Assembly (NCBI RefSeq): GCF_000764225.1
Contig: NZ_JQED01000046.1
Coordinates: 1 to 64,000 of the forward strand
Direction: 5' to 3'
Length of the DNA stretch: 64,000 nt
Source: Colwellia psychrerythraea
GTDB taxonomy: Bacteria; Pseudomonadota; Gammaproteobacteria; Enterobacterales; Alteromonadaceae
Position numbers and translations under genes: made by a program. This document shows, piece after piece, positions 35,855-45,408 of this stretch. Under the pieces are notes generated by a model. It saw only the letters and a program-made list of their open reading frames with translations. It was not told the DNA's origin and did no database searches. How positions within the stretch are numbered: the first letter of the stretch is position 1; each line of letters opens with the position of its first letter.

Positions 35855-37963
35855 TTATTGTTTAAAGACGTTGTTAGTATTGCTTTTTTCAATCGTAAAC
35901 CAATCTACATTTAGCTCACCTGAAGTTGTTACGAAACTATGAAAATCTGGGTAGGCATATTTAATGTCCATATACTCTACGGGGTGTTGCCACTCATACG
36001 GAATATTTATAGCCCACGGCATACCATTAGCATTGATGAAATACTCTCCATTAGCAGCATCTGATGCATCATCACCACGACCTAAGAAATTTGTTTGAAA
36101 AGCCTCTGTTGGTGATTGATTTTTAAGGTGAACCTCAAACCTTCTTCCCGGTGCTTCGCCAAATACGTAGTTTCTTTCATGTCCTTCAGACGAGAAAATG
36201 AAGGGGTCGTACGGGAAATCAGCGACATTGTCTTTGCTGACATTCGCTTCCATGGGTATTTCCAATGAGAAAGTCATTTGAATGCTCGAGCCACAACCTG
36301 CTTCAGTGCGGTAATATTTGCATGTTTCACCCGAGGTCACAAAATCCCAAAGATCATCGGCTACAATAAATATTGCTTCCTCTTTCCCCGCTTCAAGCGG
36401 TAAAACACTTTGCACAACACCATTAATTTTAAAGACCAAACGATCAGTGTCTACTTCGCTTCGAAGTAATCCAGGAAGCCTAAATGCAAAACCATTATGA
36501 TAAGATGCGCCAATAGCAACGACCTGCCCTTCTATTTTAACTCGCATTAATGTTCCCGCTACGTCGTAAGATGAAAGTCGATAATGAACAACCAGATCAT
36601 TCATATCGTAATCTCCCACCAGCGGCCAGTTATCTTCAAATGCCAAGGTAGCCCAAGTATCAGAAGAAGGGTAGTGCATCGCCGTAACATTCTGTTCAGC
36701 AATATCAATTTGATAATCTTCTACTTCACCATCAGAAACGCCACCGGTAGGGGATAAAGATTCTTCAGAACTCAACCTGAAACGTGACCAAGTAGAGCCT
36801 GTTTCACTCCAAGTTGGTACGTCGTAAGCGACAACATTACTACCCGCATTCACTGCCTCTGAAATTATGACTTGTTCGTCAGCGTCAAACTCCCCATCCT
36901 TGTCAGCATCAACCCATGCATTTACAAAGCCATCAGCTGAGGAGGTGATGTCTACAATCGCTGTTTTACCAGCCTCAACACCGGTCACAAATTGAATGCC
37001 ATCATTATCATCAATATCAGAACCATTATCTGCGTAAGCATTAGTTTCGCTAACGACAGTCTCACCCAAGAATAAGGTGCCATCACCCACATCATGGCGT
37101 GCACCATTATTGTTTATACTAGAGCCATAAGAGTCAGGAGCATCACCAAAATCGGTCGTAGGTGAGTCTTGAGAAATGATTGGGGCAAGTGCGCAACGCG
37201 CGCCATCGTTGTTACTAGATGAAGGTCCGTATGCAAAAAATTCAGCAATAGGATAGTCCCAGTTCGTATTTACTCTAAAAATATTACCGTCATTATTTCT
37301 GCTAATGTATAAGTTGCCGGTAACGTCGAAGTAAACAGCACCAAATGTTCCTGACTCACCTACATTACTAAGCTTAACCGAAGTACCCGCTTGCACATCG
37401 ATTTTCCAAAGGTTACCCCAACGATCAACCGCATAGGCAAAGCCATTATCAGGATGAAACGCCAAATCGTAAATAGCTAGGTTAAGGGTTGTTCCGTTAA
37501 CGATATTTTCCATTTGTAAATAGTCTTCACTGCTCGCATCTAATGAAACACGAAACAAACCAAAATTCTCTCCAGGACGGTATAGGTAATAAGCATTTTC
37601 TAAAACAGAAATGTCACCAACATAGAAACCCTTATTTGGTAAATTTGATAACGATATTGGCTCAACCCCAAAGTCCGCACCAATACGAACAATAGTGCCG
37701 TAGTAATAGTTGAATGCGTATAGATAACGGTCATGGATGCTGAATGCCAATGCATTCATTTTTTGCTGATTCCAATCTGCAGGTGAGGTTTTTTCATAAA
37801 ATCCCGTTGCTAATTGCACACCATACAAATTGGCTAATTTATCCTGAACTAAAAAGGCTTCTGTTGGACACTCCGTAAAGGGTTGTGCGTGTAAAGCTAT
37901 ACTAGTCATACCTATGGCAAATAAAATACCTTTAACTGTTTTTTTTCTCGCTGAATTTATCAT
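35855..37963 (-). CDS. LruC-domain surface protein with GEVED domain
   Basis: A 702-residue exported protein with a signal peptide (about 1-26). The N-terminal half (about 28-235) has beta-propeller-like repeats of the DUF6923 type (FAYAVDRWGNLWKIDV). Then comes a GEVED domain: FGDAPDSYG to DGEVEDYQIDI (about 272-425), with calcium-binding-like Asp clusters (DNGSDIDDNDG, DADKDGEFDADE). An LruC domain follows (TWATLAFEDNWPLVGDYDMNDLVVHYRL onward). LruC proteins are surface or secreted in marine gammaproteobacteria and Leptospira. It is followed 10 bp later by a lipoprotein gene. Function unknown; a role in adhesion or matrix is inferred. Confidence 0.85.
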   Translation of the reverse strand: MINSARKKTVKGILFAIGMTSIALHAQPFTECPTEAFLVQDKLANLYGVQLATGFYEKTSPADWNQQKMNALAFSIHDRYLYAFNYYYGTIVRIGADFGVEPISLSNLPNKGFYVGDISVLENAYYLYRPGENFGLFRVSLDASSEDYLQMENIVNGTTLNLAIYDLAFHPDNGFAYAVDRWGNLWKIDVQAGTSVKLSNVGESGTFGAVYFDVTGNLYISRNNDGNIFRVNTNWDYPIAEFFAYGPSSSNNDGARCALAPIISQDSPTTDFGDAPDSYGSSINNNGARHDVGDGTLFLGETVVSETNAYADNGSDIDDNDGIQFVTGVEAGKTAIVDITSSADGFVNAWVDADKDGEFDADEQVIISEAVNAGSNVVAYDVPTWSETGSTWSRFRLSSEESLSPTGGVSDGEVEDYQIDIAEQNVTAMHYPSSDTWATLAFEDNWPLVGDYDMNDLVVHYRLSSYDVAGTLMRVKIEGQVVAIGASYHNGFAFRLPGLLRSEVDTDRLVFKINGVVQSVLPLEAGKEEAIFIVADDLWDFVTSGETCKYYRTEAGCGSSIQMTFSLEIPMEANVSKDNVADFPYDPFIFSSEGHERNYVFGEAPGRRFEVHLKNQSPTEAFQTNFLGRGDDASDAANGEYFINANGMPWAINIPYEWQHPVEYMDIKYAYPDFHSFVTTSGELNVDWFTIEKSNTNNVFKQ

Positions 37964-38317
37964 AGTGAGTTACATCTCCACATAACATTAATTATTAAAT
38001 AGAGTTTTGCAACAACAATGCCAAGAATAATATCCAAATTTTACAATAGGTTACATCAAGCTTTTATTTTAGTATGTTTAAACGGTAGTGTTATTTCGCG
38101 ATCTGAAAATAAAAATGCAAAATGGTAAATATTAACTGTGCTTTGTTCTTATTTTTATATTTTGTCATGATAAATTTAACGAATGGACGTCATCACGACA
38201 TTCTTAAATACAGACACAGATAGTTTTATGAAGAAGTATTGAATAAGATTCAATTTTAGCGATAAAAATACGGATGTGTATAACTTAGAAGCGTTTAACG
38301 CTAGGTATGTCGTATTA
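37964..38317. other. Upstream region of the LruC gene
   Basis: A 354-bp A/T-rich gap with no convincing ORF or strong hairpin. It must hold the LruC promoter, but no -35/-10 can be singled out. Confidence 0.35.
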
Positions 38318-38728
38318 TTAAAGCCTTATTAGAATAGATTGCTGTTCTTTCTTGGTCATTTTAGCGACCACCAATTTAAATGAGTTATCGATCATGCGCT
38401 CAATTTCACCCTGTGGAATTGAGCCATCTAGAATGACTGTATTCCACAAGCGCTTATTCATATGATAACCAGGGATAATGGATGGAAATATATCACGTAA
38501 CATAACGGCTTCATCAGGATCACACTTCAAGTTCATCCACCAATCCACTTTTTTGGAAGTATCACTTTTCCCGTCACCTTTGCCCATCTTTCCGATGGCT
38601 AACGTCGCAAACATTTTATTTTTCACTTTGAAGACCTTAACGTCTTCGCCAAAGGGGAAATCTAACGTAGTTTCTGGCTTATTAAGTAGATACTGTTCTG
38701 CTTTTATGTAGTCTAGGCTATCAACCAT
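38318..38728 (-). CDS. MmcQ/YjbR-family protein
   Basis: About 136 residues from ATG 38728 (AAGGA 8 nt upstream). EQYLLNKPETTLDFPFGEDVKVFKV and WWMNLKCDPDEAVMLRDIFP are hallmark segments, and MNKRLWNTVILDGSIP is the conserved C-terminal part. The CyaY-like fold has been suggested to bind DNA; the real role is not established. The upstream in-frame start lacks support. Confidence 0.88.
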   Translation of the reverse strand: MVDSLDYIKAEQYLLNKPETTLDFPFGEDVKVFKVKNKMFATLAIGKMGKGDGKSDTSKKVDWWMNLKCDPDEAVMLRDIFPSIIPGYHMNKRLWNTVILDGSIPQGEIERMIDNSFKLVVAKMTKKEQQSILIRL

Positions 38729-38853
38729 AATTTGCTTCCTTAGCAAAAAAATGCTGATTAACAATTTACCGTACTTCTGTATAAGATGAAATATTAAGCC
38801 CCGCATTAAGTTCTTCTATAGTATAAATTCAATTTTATATTTCAGGTGAACTT

Positions 38854-39162
38854 ATGTGTAGTACACCAAAACTGAAACAAAAAATGAAAGGCAAAACTTC
38901 AAACAATGTCGTTAGTATTTTATCTCAGGTGAATGCTAAAAAGAGAAAAGAGTTTGCTGAACGAGCCAATGAAGCGAGTGAACGACGAGAGATAATAAAA
39001 AAAACCACCATATTAAAGCAGAATAAAATAGAGCGGGCTAAAGATCAGGCTTCGGTGAAGAAAAACACTATGACGAGTAAGCCATGGCATTATTGGTTGA
39101 TAAGGGCTAGTTTTAGTGAAATATTTCATACGATATTCCATAAGAAGTCTTCTATGAAATAG
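38854..39162 (+). CDS. Basic hypothetical protein
   Basis: A 102-residue, strongly Lys/Arg-rich protein with a probable coiled coil (about 25-70). It contains MTSKPWHYWLIRASFSEIFH near the C-terminus. An AGGTG site precedes the ATG. No family is recognised. It may bind nucleic acid because of its charge, but that is only a guess. Confidence 0.5.
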   Translation: MCSTPKLKQKMKGKTSNNVVSILSQVNAKKRKEFAERANEASERREIIKKTTILKQNKIERAKDQASVKKNTMTSKPWHYWLIRASFSEIFHTIFHKKSSMK

Positions 39163-39230
39163 TGATAAATACACAAAGATCCAACAATTCTTTGACATGT
39201 ATGAAGCAATAAAACAAAAATTTCCTGCAT

Positions 39231-39264
39231 AAAAAAGCCCTTACGTTTAAAAATAAGGGCTTTT
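39231..39264. terminator. Bidirectional terminator
   Basis: AAAAAAGCCCTTA and TAAGGGCTTTT form a perfect stem with T-runs on both strands, between the basic hypothetical gene and the convergent TonB receptor gene. Confidence 0.88.
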
Positions 39265-39365
39265 GTCATTTAGATTAGGTGGTTTTATTAGGCAAATGAT
39301 TTACCTCATCACTTAATATTCCCGCTGAATCATTCTTCTTCAAGTGGAACGGGTATATAACCTTA

Positions 39366-41648
39366 TTAAAAAGAGTATGTCGCTTCTACCCAGGCGCTCA
39401 AACCTTCACTTGGCAATCTATCCATTACAGGGGTACCAACTTCTTTAACACGATTATAGCCACCTAAGTGATTTTGATATTCTCTATCAAGCAGATTATC
39501 AACACCACCACGCAGGGTAAAATCAGCGGTAACAAAATACTCAATATCTATGTTTACTAAACCATATCCTGAGGTTGCCTTCTCGGTATTTGTTGCAGAA
39601 ACATCATCTTGTGCCGCCACAGCAACTAACGTTAAGTTGCTGATGACATTTTCATTATGGTAACTAACACTTATTTGACCATTAAGTGGTGCAATGCGGT
39701 ATAGGTTATCATCAATATCACGACGCTCACCTCTAACATAACTAGCAATTCCCGATAATTGGAAATTGTCTGTCAGGTTGTAATACCAATTAACATCCGC
39801 GCCATATAATTTAGCATCTACATTGCTAAATTTAAGTGGGTTGTCGTCATTTGCCATCATCGACGCCATCATTTTCGCTGACGAATCATCCATATCCAGC
39901 GGCGTGCCTTGAATATAGTTGTCAATGCTTTGATAAAATATGTGTGGAGCAATCATAAAGTCACTTGATTGCCAGGTTAAACCAAGATCAGCTTGGTACG
40001 CTGTTTCTGACTCAAGGTCAATATCACCAATGTAGGTATGACCATCTGCTAGTCCCCCCGTCGACTCCATTGGTGTCCACAAATAACGCTCTTGGTATGA
40101 TGGAGCGCGGTTTTTCATTCCTACACCAACGTAAAGTGATAAAGTTTCACTGAGTTGGGTTTGAGTGCTAAGGGCAATATCTACATTGGTGTCTGAAACT
40201 TTGCGGTCTGCCTTATTAAAATCATCTTCTAGATCACCTAATAAACTTGCCATACTTGGCATCATACCTGAATTCATGCCACCCATGTCTGAGTCCATGC
40301 CACCCATGCCTGAGTCCATGCCACCCATGCCTGAGTCCATGCCACCCATACCTGAGTCCATGCCACCCATACCTGAGTCCATGCCACCCATACCTGAGTC
40401 CATGCCACCCATGCCTGAGTCCATATTCATCGCCATATTACCGCTTACTTCATCAGCATTTGATATCGCATGTTTTACTCTAACACCAAACTGAACGGTA
40501 GTTTGTCCATACTGATTTTGCCATTCAGTAAAAAAGCCAAAACGATCATCTTGAACATTGTTAAAGTTAACTACTTCAAACATCTCATTAGTTGGATTGG
40601 TAATAACTGAGTCGTGCGTTGCAAGATAACCATCAACGCCAAAGCTCAATTCGCCAAAACTGAACTCACGATTTAGGACAAACTTAAAGTCTGTCGTATC
40701 TGCTAGTGCTGTATTACGGCGTTTTTTCATTGGGTCATGGGCACGCATTAAAAAGTTAGTCATGCCGTGATCAGCATCTAAATAACCTACGGACCACTCG
40801 CCTTGCCATTGTCCCAATTGAAAATCACCATCTAAATTAATTCGGCTACTTTCTATATATTCAATATCCATTGGTAACGCTGGCGTGCCTGAGTCGGTCG
40901 TTTTTGTATAGTGATAACTCAAACCAACAGTGTTATTTTCAGTCGCGTGTCTTACATCAAAACCTGCTTGAGTTTTATCAAAATCAGTCGGTTCAATAAC
41001 CGTTCCATCACCACTTTCCATACTATCGCCAGCTTGAGTATTGCCATAAAGTAATACCGCAACATCACCTGTAGCTATGTTGGTTACACCTGACAGCGTA
41101 CTAGCACTGTTATTGCTTCGATAACCTGCTTGTAAATCACCAGATACATGAAGGTTTTCTGAATTCATTACTTCGGCTTTACGCATTGAGATATCGATAG
41201 CACCGCCAATAGTGCTCATGCCCGCAGAAACTGGTGCAATACCACGATATACTGTCATTGAATCAACAATGAGTGGTGTTGAATAACTTAAAGGTGTGTC
41301 CATGGCATTAGGGCCTGCACCAATAATAGGATGACCATCAAGTGTTGTAGCAACTCTGTCACCAAATAAACCACGGTACTGAGCTATACCTGTGACAGGG
41401 CCATTGCTGTTAATATTGGCGCCAGGAACAGAAGCTAGCCAATTGGCTAAATCAGCTTCAGTTGTTTTGCCTTGCGCGAAACTTTGATTGTCTTCGAGTG
41501 AATTATGACGTTGATTTGAGATAGTGATAACTTCAATATCTTTAATCGCGCCTTGAGCATTATTGGCTAAAGCGGGAAGCGTAATAGCACTACTACCTAA
41601 GATAACGAGGTTAACAGCTAGAGCAAGAGGTTTTAGAGTAAAATTCAT
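39366..41648 (-). CDS. TonB-dependent receptor, OprC-like (putative copper receptor)
   Basis: A 760-residue outer-membrane receptor. A signal peptide (about 1-28) is followed by a plug domain (ANWLASVPGANINSNGPVTG, YRGLFGDRVATTLDG) and a 22-strand-type barrel ending in AWVEATYSF. The segment YLDADHGMTNFLMRAHDPM and its general sequence resemble OprC/NosA copper receptors. A loop contains about seven tandem MDSGMGG units, an unusually Met-rich extension that could bind Cu(I). Metal specificity is inferred, not proven. Confidence 0.85.
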   Translation of the reverse strand: MNFTLKPLALAVNLVILGSSAITLPALANNAQGAIKDIEVITISNQRHNSLEDNQSFAQGKTTEADLANWLASVPGANINSNGPVTGIAQYRGLFGDRVATTLDGHPIIGAGPNAMDTPLSYSTPLIVDSMTVYRGIAPVSAGMSTIGGAIDISMRKAEVMNSENLHVSGDLQAGYRSNNSASTLSGVTNIATGDVAVLLYGNTQAGDSMESGDGTVIEPTDFDKTQAGFDVRHATENNTVGLSYHYTKTTDSGTPALPMDIEYIESSRINLDGDFQLGQWQGEWSVGYLDADHGMTNFLMRAHDPMKKRRNTALADTTDFKFVLNREFSFGELSFGVDGYLATHDSVITNPTNEMFEVVNFNNVQDDRFGFFTEWQNQYGQTTVQFGVRVKHAISNADEVSGNMAMNMDSGMGGMDSGMGGMDSGMGGMDSGMGGMDSGMGGMDSGMGGMDSDMGGMNSGMMPSMASLLGDLEDDFNKADRKVSDTNVDIALSTQTQLSETLSLYVGVGMKNRAPSYQERYLWTPMESTGGLADGHTYIGDIDLESETAYQADLGLTWQSSDFMIAPHIFYQSIDNYIQGTPLDMDDSSAKMMASMMANDDNPLKFSNVDAKLYGADVNWYYNLTDNFQLSGIASYVRGERRDIDDNLYRIAPLNGQISVSYHNENVISNLTLVAVAAQDDVSATNTEKATSGYGLVNIDIEYFVTADFTLRGGVDNLLDREYQNHLGGYNRVKEVGTPVMDRLPSEGLSAWVEATYSF
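40261..40428 (-). repeat. 21-bp in-frame tandem repeat encoding MDSGMGG
   Basis: About seven 21-bp units encode MDSGMGG (the last as MDSDMGG, then MNSGM) inside the TonB receptor. Units differ only by single-base changes (for example CCCATGCCTG versus CCCATACCTG on the plus strand), indicating recent expansion. Copy-number change would lengthen or shorten the Met-rich loop in frame. Confidence 0.95.
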
Positions 41649-41751
41649 GTGTTTATCACTTACAGTAATATTGGAATAAATTCAATTAATTGAATTGGTA
41701 TGACGCTATTTTGTAAGTGATTACATTCGGAAACAAATGGAATTGGACAAT

Positions 41752-41770
41752 GTGCGACAAAGTGTCGCAC
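41752..41770. promoter_or_regulatory. Palindrome upstream of the TonB receptor gene
   Basis: GTGCGAC-AAAGT-GTCGCAC is a perfect 7-bp inverted repeat between the receptor and the beta-lactamase gene. There is no T-run, so it may be an operator or a weak terminator of the beta-lactamase gene. Confidence 0.4.
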
Positions 41771-41828
41771 CTTAAATTTAGCTTAGTTGCGCTAGGTCAA
41801 AAAAGCAGAAAATGTTAATTCAAAAATA

Positions 41829-42740
41829 CTAGATAATACCTGCTTTTTTCAAGTGATTTCGAGCAATTTCAATACGATCAGCTTTCATTTCTGCATAACT
41901 ACCGCGGGTAAAATTAAAGGCAAAATAATGTACACCTTTATCATTTTCAACAAAGCCAACATACCAACCTAGCATAGCCTTACTGCTTTTATCATTGCTA
42001 TTTGCTTTACCTGCTCCTGTTTTTGCGTAGAGCAAATAGTTAGCCTTTTTTTCAACCAACATGACTTCTTTTAGGGTATCAATGCTGTGCTGACTAACAC
42101 CTAACTGTCCTCCATGCATTTTTTGTAAAAAGCGGACTTGTTCTAATGCCGATATTCTCATACTACCATTTAGCCAGAAGTTATCTAACCCAGAAGATAT
42201 ATCCTGATTTCCGTAATTAAATTTTGAGACATAAGTTTGCATTTTATCTTGCCCTATATTTGACGCTACTTGTCTAAAAATAGGCACCATAGAAAACTTA
42301 AATGCTGTCGAAAGGTCATACTCTGGAAGTTTCCAAACCGATGGCCACCATTTTTTTTCCGGATATTTCTCTTTATCAAAGGTTAACACTTGTTGTGCGC
42401 TCGCTATTTGCTTGCTATCTAATGCAATCAGGCTATTTGCTATTTTAAAAGTAGAAAAAGGTGATAGGCGTTGCTTTGCTCTCCTTTCATTTACCAGTGA
42501 TAACACCTCATTTTCTTCTGTGTATGAAGAGCCTTGAGTCACCTTGACACTATTTTGAGTATTTACATCTTCACTCAATGCCTCATTGACTATTTGTGTC
42601 ATTGCTTCACTTTTCTTTTCACTCAGTAAAACAAAAGTACAATCATTACTGCTAGCAAGACACAACTCATTGCTAGCAACTGCTTGGTGAATGAAACCAT
42701 TTAATGCTAATACACTAACAATACTGATAATTTTTTTCAC
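41829..42740 (-). CDS. Class D beta-lactamase homologue
   Basis: A 303-residue exported protein with a signal peptide (about 1-22). All class D motifs are present: STFK (Ser96, Lys99), SMV (150-152), YGN (176-178), the WLNGSMRIS segment and KTG (240-242). An N-terminal part (about 25-90) is longer than in most OXA enzymes. Catalysis would be serine-based hydrolysis of beta-lactams in the periplasm; a related role as a penicillin-sensing protein is possible. It is chromosomal, with no mobile element beside it. Confidence 0.88.
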   Translation of the reverse strand: MKKIISIVSVLALNGFIHQAVASNELCLASSNDCTFVLLSEKKSEAMTQIVNEALSEDVNTQNSVKVTQGSSYTEENEVLSLVNERRAKQRLSPFSTFKIANSLIALDSKQIASAQQVLTFDKEKYPEKKWWPSVWKLPEYDLSTAFKFSMVPIFRQVASNIGQDKMQTYVSKFNYGNQDISSGLDNFWLNGSMRISALEQVRFLQKMHGGQLGVSQHSIDTLKEVMLVEKKANYLLYAKTGAGKANSNDKSSKAMLGWYVGFVENDKGVHYFAFNFTRGSYAEMKADRIEIARNHLKKAGII

Positions 42741-42956
42741 ACAAACCTCTTTATTGGAAAACTGAATAGAAAATTTTAGTCACTCTACTGAACTTACATT
42801 CTGAAGCAAAACCAGAATACATAAAAGAAAAATCATACGTGGCTTCAGTATAAGGAGCAATGACATATATCAAGCAAGATGATTTATGTCATTGATAAGG
42901 TGACAAATACAAATTAAGTGTCACAATGGTTAAATAGGTTATCAACAGGAAAATGA

Positions 42957-44228
42957 ATGAAAACTTTTTTTACTTTAGTTTTTGTACTATTTAGTTCTAC
43001 TGCGTTTGCCGCTGAGCAAGCCGAGGAAATATTTGCACAGCTTACTCCCTCTCTTTACCAAATTAAATTAATTGATAAAGCCAGCGGAGAGAAGTCTTCT
43101 ATTGGCTCAGGCTTTCAAATCAGTAGTGATGGCATTATTGCCACCAACTATCATGTGATATCTAGCTATGCCCGTCATCCTGAAAAATATCGCATTGAGT
43201 ACTTAGATCATCAAGGAAAGATGGCAGAGGTGGAATTGGTTAGTGTTGATGTTATTAATGATTTGGCATTAGTAAAACGTCAGGTTGAAGAAGGAATGCC
43301 TTATTTCCAGCTTTCGGATCAAAAGCCTATTAAAGGTGAAAAGTTATTTGCTTTAGGCAACCCTCATGATTTAGGCATGATTGTTGTACCTGGCACCTAC
43401 AACGGATTAAAAAAAGAGTCGTTTAATGAACGTATTCACTTCACCGGCTCTATTAACTCCGGTATGAGTGGTGGTCCTGTAGTAAACAAGTCTGAAAAGG
43501 TAGTCGGTATTAATGTTGCCACATCAGGCAACCAAATTGGTTTTTTAGTCCCTCATGATAAATTGGTCAAGTTGTTTAATGACTATAACAAAAAAGCCCC
43601 TATTGATATTAAACAGCAAATGGCTGAACAGTTATTAGCTAATCAAAACAAGTTAATGCAAGCTTTGCTTAATAATAACTGGCAAAACAAAGAGCTAGCA
43701 GGTAAAGCAATGATTCCAATTATCGAAGTCCCCTTTATCCGCTGCTGGGGCGACTCTAATGCTGATAAAACTGATGCGCTTATTTTAGCAGCCATCGCCA
43801 ATTGCTCACTCGATGAAAATACCTACCTTTCATCGCACTTTTTTACCGGTAGTGTCGAAATTGAATTTCGTTTTATGCAGGCAAAAAACTTAAGTGATAA
43901 TAAGTTTTATCATTTATACCAACAGCAGATAGCCCGAGCTGGTGCTGGCAATAGAGCGGGAAAAAACGATGTCAGTGAATATCAATGCCACCATGACTTA
44001 GTAACACCATCAAGTACTGCTAATACTGGCAAGGCTATTAATAACAAGAGCATTTTCTGTACTCGTGCTTACAAAGACTTTCCTGGGTTATTCGATGTTT
44101 TATATTTAGGGGCTAGTGTCGATAAAAATCAACAAGCGTTAGTGAGTCACTTTACTCTTGCTGGCGTCAGCCAAGAGAATGCGATGGCATTTACTGGTAG
44201 GTTTATGGAGGCTGTCTCATGGAAGTAG
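42957..44228 (+). CDS. Exported trypsin-like serine protease
   Basis: A 423-residue protein with a signal peptide (about 1-19, ending FAAEQ). The S1C protease domain has the triad His66 (NYHVI), Asp102 (NDLALVK) and Ser171 (GMSGGPVV). No PDZ domain is evident. A C-terminal region with several Cys residues (about 250-420) is of unknown type. Its 3' end overlaps the next gene by 10 bp, so it is translated together with the FHA protein. Confidence 0.86.
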   Translation: MKTFFTLVFVLFSSTAFAAEQAEEIFAQLTPSLYQIKLIDKASGEKSSIGSGFQISSDGIIATNYHVISSYARHPEKYRIEYLDHQGKMAEVELVSVDVINDLALVKRQVEEGMPYFQLSDQKPIKGEKLFALGNPHDLGMIVVPGTYNGLKKESFNERIHFTGSINSGMSGGPVVNKSEKVVGINVATSGNQIGFLVPHDKLVKLFNDYNKKAPIDIKQQMAEQLLANQNKLMQALLNNNWQNKELAGKAMIPIIEVPFIRCWGDSNADKTDALILAAIANCSLDENTYLSSHFFTGSVEIEFRFMQAKNLSDNKFYHLYQQQIARAGAGNRAGKNDVSEYQCHHDLVTPSSTANTGKAINNKSIFCTRAYKDFPGLFDVLYLGASVDKNQQALVSHFTLAGVSQENAMAFTGRFMEAVSWK

Positions 44229-45289
44229 GTATGGAAGTAACTCACCACTCTGATGATCGCGCCACAGAAATAGCGCCAACAACCGCAATGGAAAACGATA
44301 ATTTATCACTTGAACAAGGTGAGATTATTATTGAAGAGATCAGTCGTAACCATAAACTATTACATCGCCATAAATTTAACCTAAATGAGATATCTATTGG
44401 CCGAAATTATCATAATGATATAATTTTAACTGACCCGCATATTTGCCCAAAACATCTCTCTTTAACATATTCACAAGGTCTCTGGCGCCTTAATGACAAC
44501 AATTCAGTTAATGGAACGCTATTACAGCATAACCAAGAAAAACGGCAAGATGCGCATCAACAAGTGATTAACGATGGTGATGTCATCACTTTAGGCAAAA
44601 GCCAGTTAAGAGTGCTATTTAGTGATCATCAAATATCAGACACCATTGCCCTTAGCCCATTTGAGTCGCTTATTGATTTTATCCGACATCCCATTGCAGT
44701 CTTTATGAGCCTGGCTTTATTTATGCTAATCGCCGGTAATATTTCCTACTTAAATCAACAAGTAGAAACGAATATAAGCCAGTTATTTGTTAGCGCTTTT
44801 AGTATGAGTTTATTATTTTCCCTATGGCCTGCTGGCGTTGCCTTAGTATCCCACCTCACGAAAAATGAACCGAGGGTATTAGCTCAGTTTGGCATTAGTT
44901 TTGTCTTTTTCATCTTGATGTGGTTCAGTGATTTACTCGAGGAGATTGTTGTATTTAATTCTGCTAGTAACTCTGTTTTAGGCTTATTCATTGCGTTAAT
45001 ACCAATTTTCTTGGCCTTTGGTTTACTTTGGCTAAACAGCTATATTGGTTTTCATATGAGCGCTAAGCGTCGGATTGTTGTAGCAATAAGCATTACTGCG
45101 TTACTGTTTGGCGGCACCTACTTATTACAATACAGTAAAAAGCGGGAGTTTAATCCGCACCCTAATTATAATGCAACCATTATGGCACCGGTCTTTTTAA
45201 TAGCGCCCAGCAATAGTGTTGACGATTTTATTAAACAAAGTAATAACTTGTTTGAGCAAGCGAGTAAAGCCGCTCTAGAAGAAGACTAA
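44219..45289 (+). CDS. FHA-domain membrane protein
   Basis: A 356-residue protein. The forkhead-associated domain (about 38-140) shows ISIGRNYHNDIIL, Arg62, DPHICPKHLSL with His79, and NSVNGTLL, so it can read phosphothreonine. Then come four or more hydrophobic segments (about 165-300; FIRHPIAVFMSLALFMLIA onward). GGAGG lies 7 nt before the ATG, inside the protease gene. The pairing of a periplasmic protease with a phosphopeptide-binding membrane protein suggests a signalling or quality-control unit, but the partner kinase is not in the window. Confidence 0.85.
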   Translation: MEVGMEVTHHSDDRATEIAPTTAMENDNLSLEQGEIIIEEISRNHKLLHRHKFNLNEISIGRNYHNDIILTDPHICPKHLSLTYSQGLWRLNDNNSVNGTLLQHNQEKRQDAHQQVINDGDVITLGKSQLRVLFSDHQISDTIALSPFESLIDFIRHPIAVFMSLALFMLIAGNISYLNQQVETNISQLFVSAFSMSLLFSLWPAGVALVSHLTKNEPRVLAQFGISFVFFILMWFSDLLEEIVVFNSASNSVLGLFIALIPIFLAFGLLWLNSYIGFHMSAKRRIVVAISITALLFGGTYLLQYSKKREFNPHPNYNATIMAPVFLIAPSNSVDDFIKQSNNLFEQASKAALEED

Positions 45290-45327
45290 TAATAGAAAAA
45301 ATAAGACAACGCTCATGAAGCGCCCAT

Positions 45328-45366
45328 AAAAAAAGCTTATTTTGTGACGAAAATAAGCTTTTTTTT
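45328..45366. terminator. Bidirectional terminator between FHA gene and trpS
   Basis: An A-rich arm ending AAGCTTATTTT pairs with AAAATAAGCTT and a T-run, with a 6-nt loop (GTGACG). Both strands end with T-runs, between convergent genes. Confidence 0.9.
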
Positions 45367-45408
45367 GTTTGTGCAATTACTGATTATGAAGCAGTTCAGT
45401 ATTGCAAC

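Noticed and set aside
40165..40494. Repetitive plus-strand ORFs (Met/Pro- or Cys/His/Pro-rich) and a CRISPR-like pattern
   Set aside because: They are the antisense reading of the 21-bp MDSGMGG repeat in the TonB receptor; units are contiguous with no spacers.
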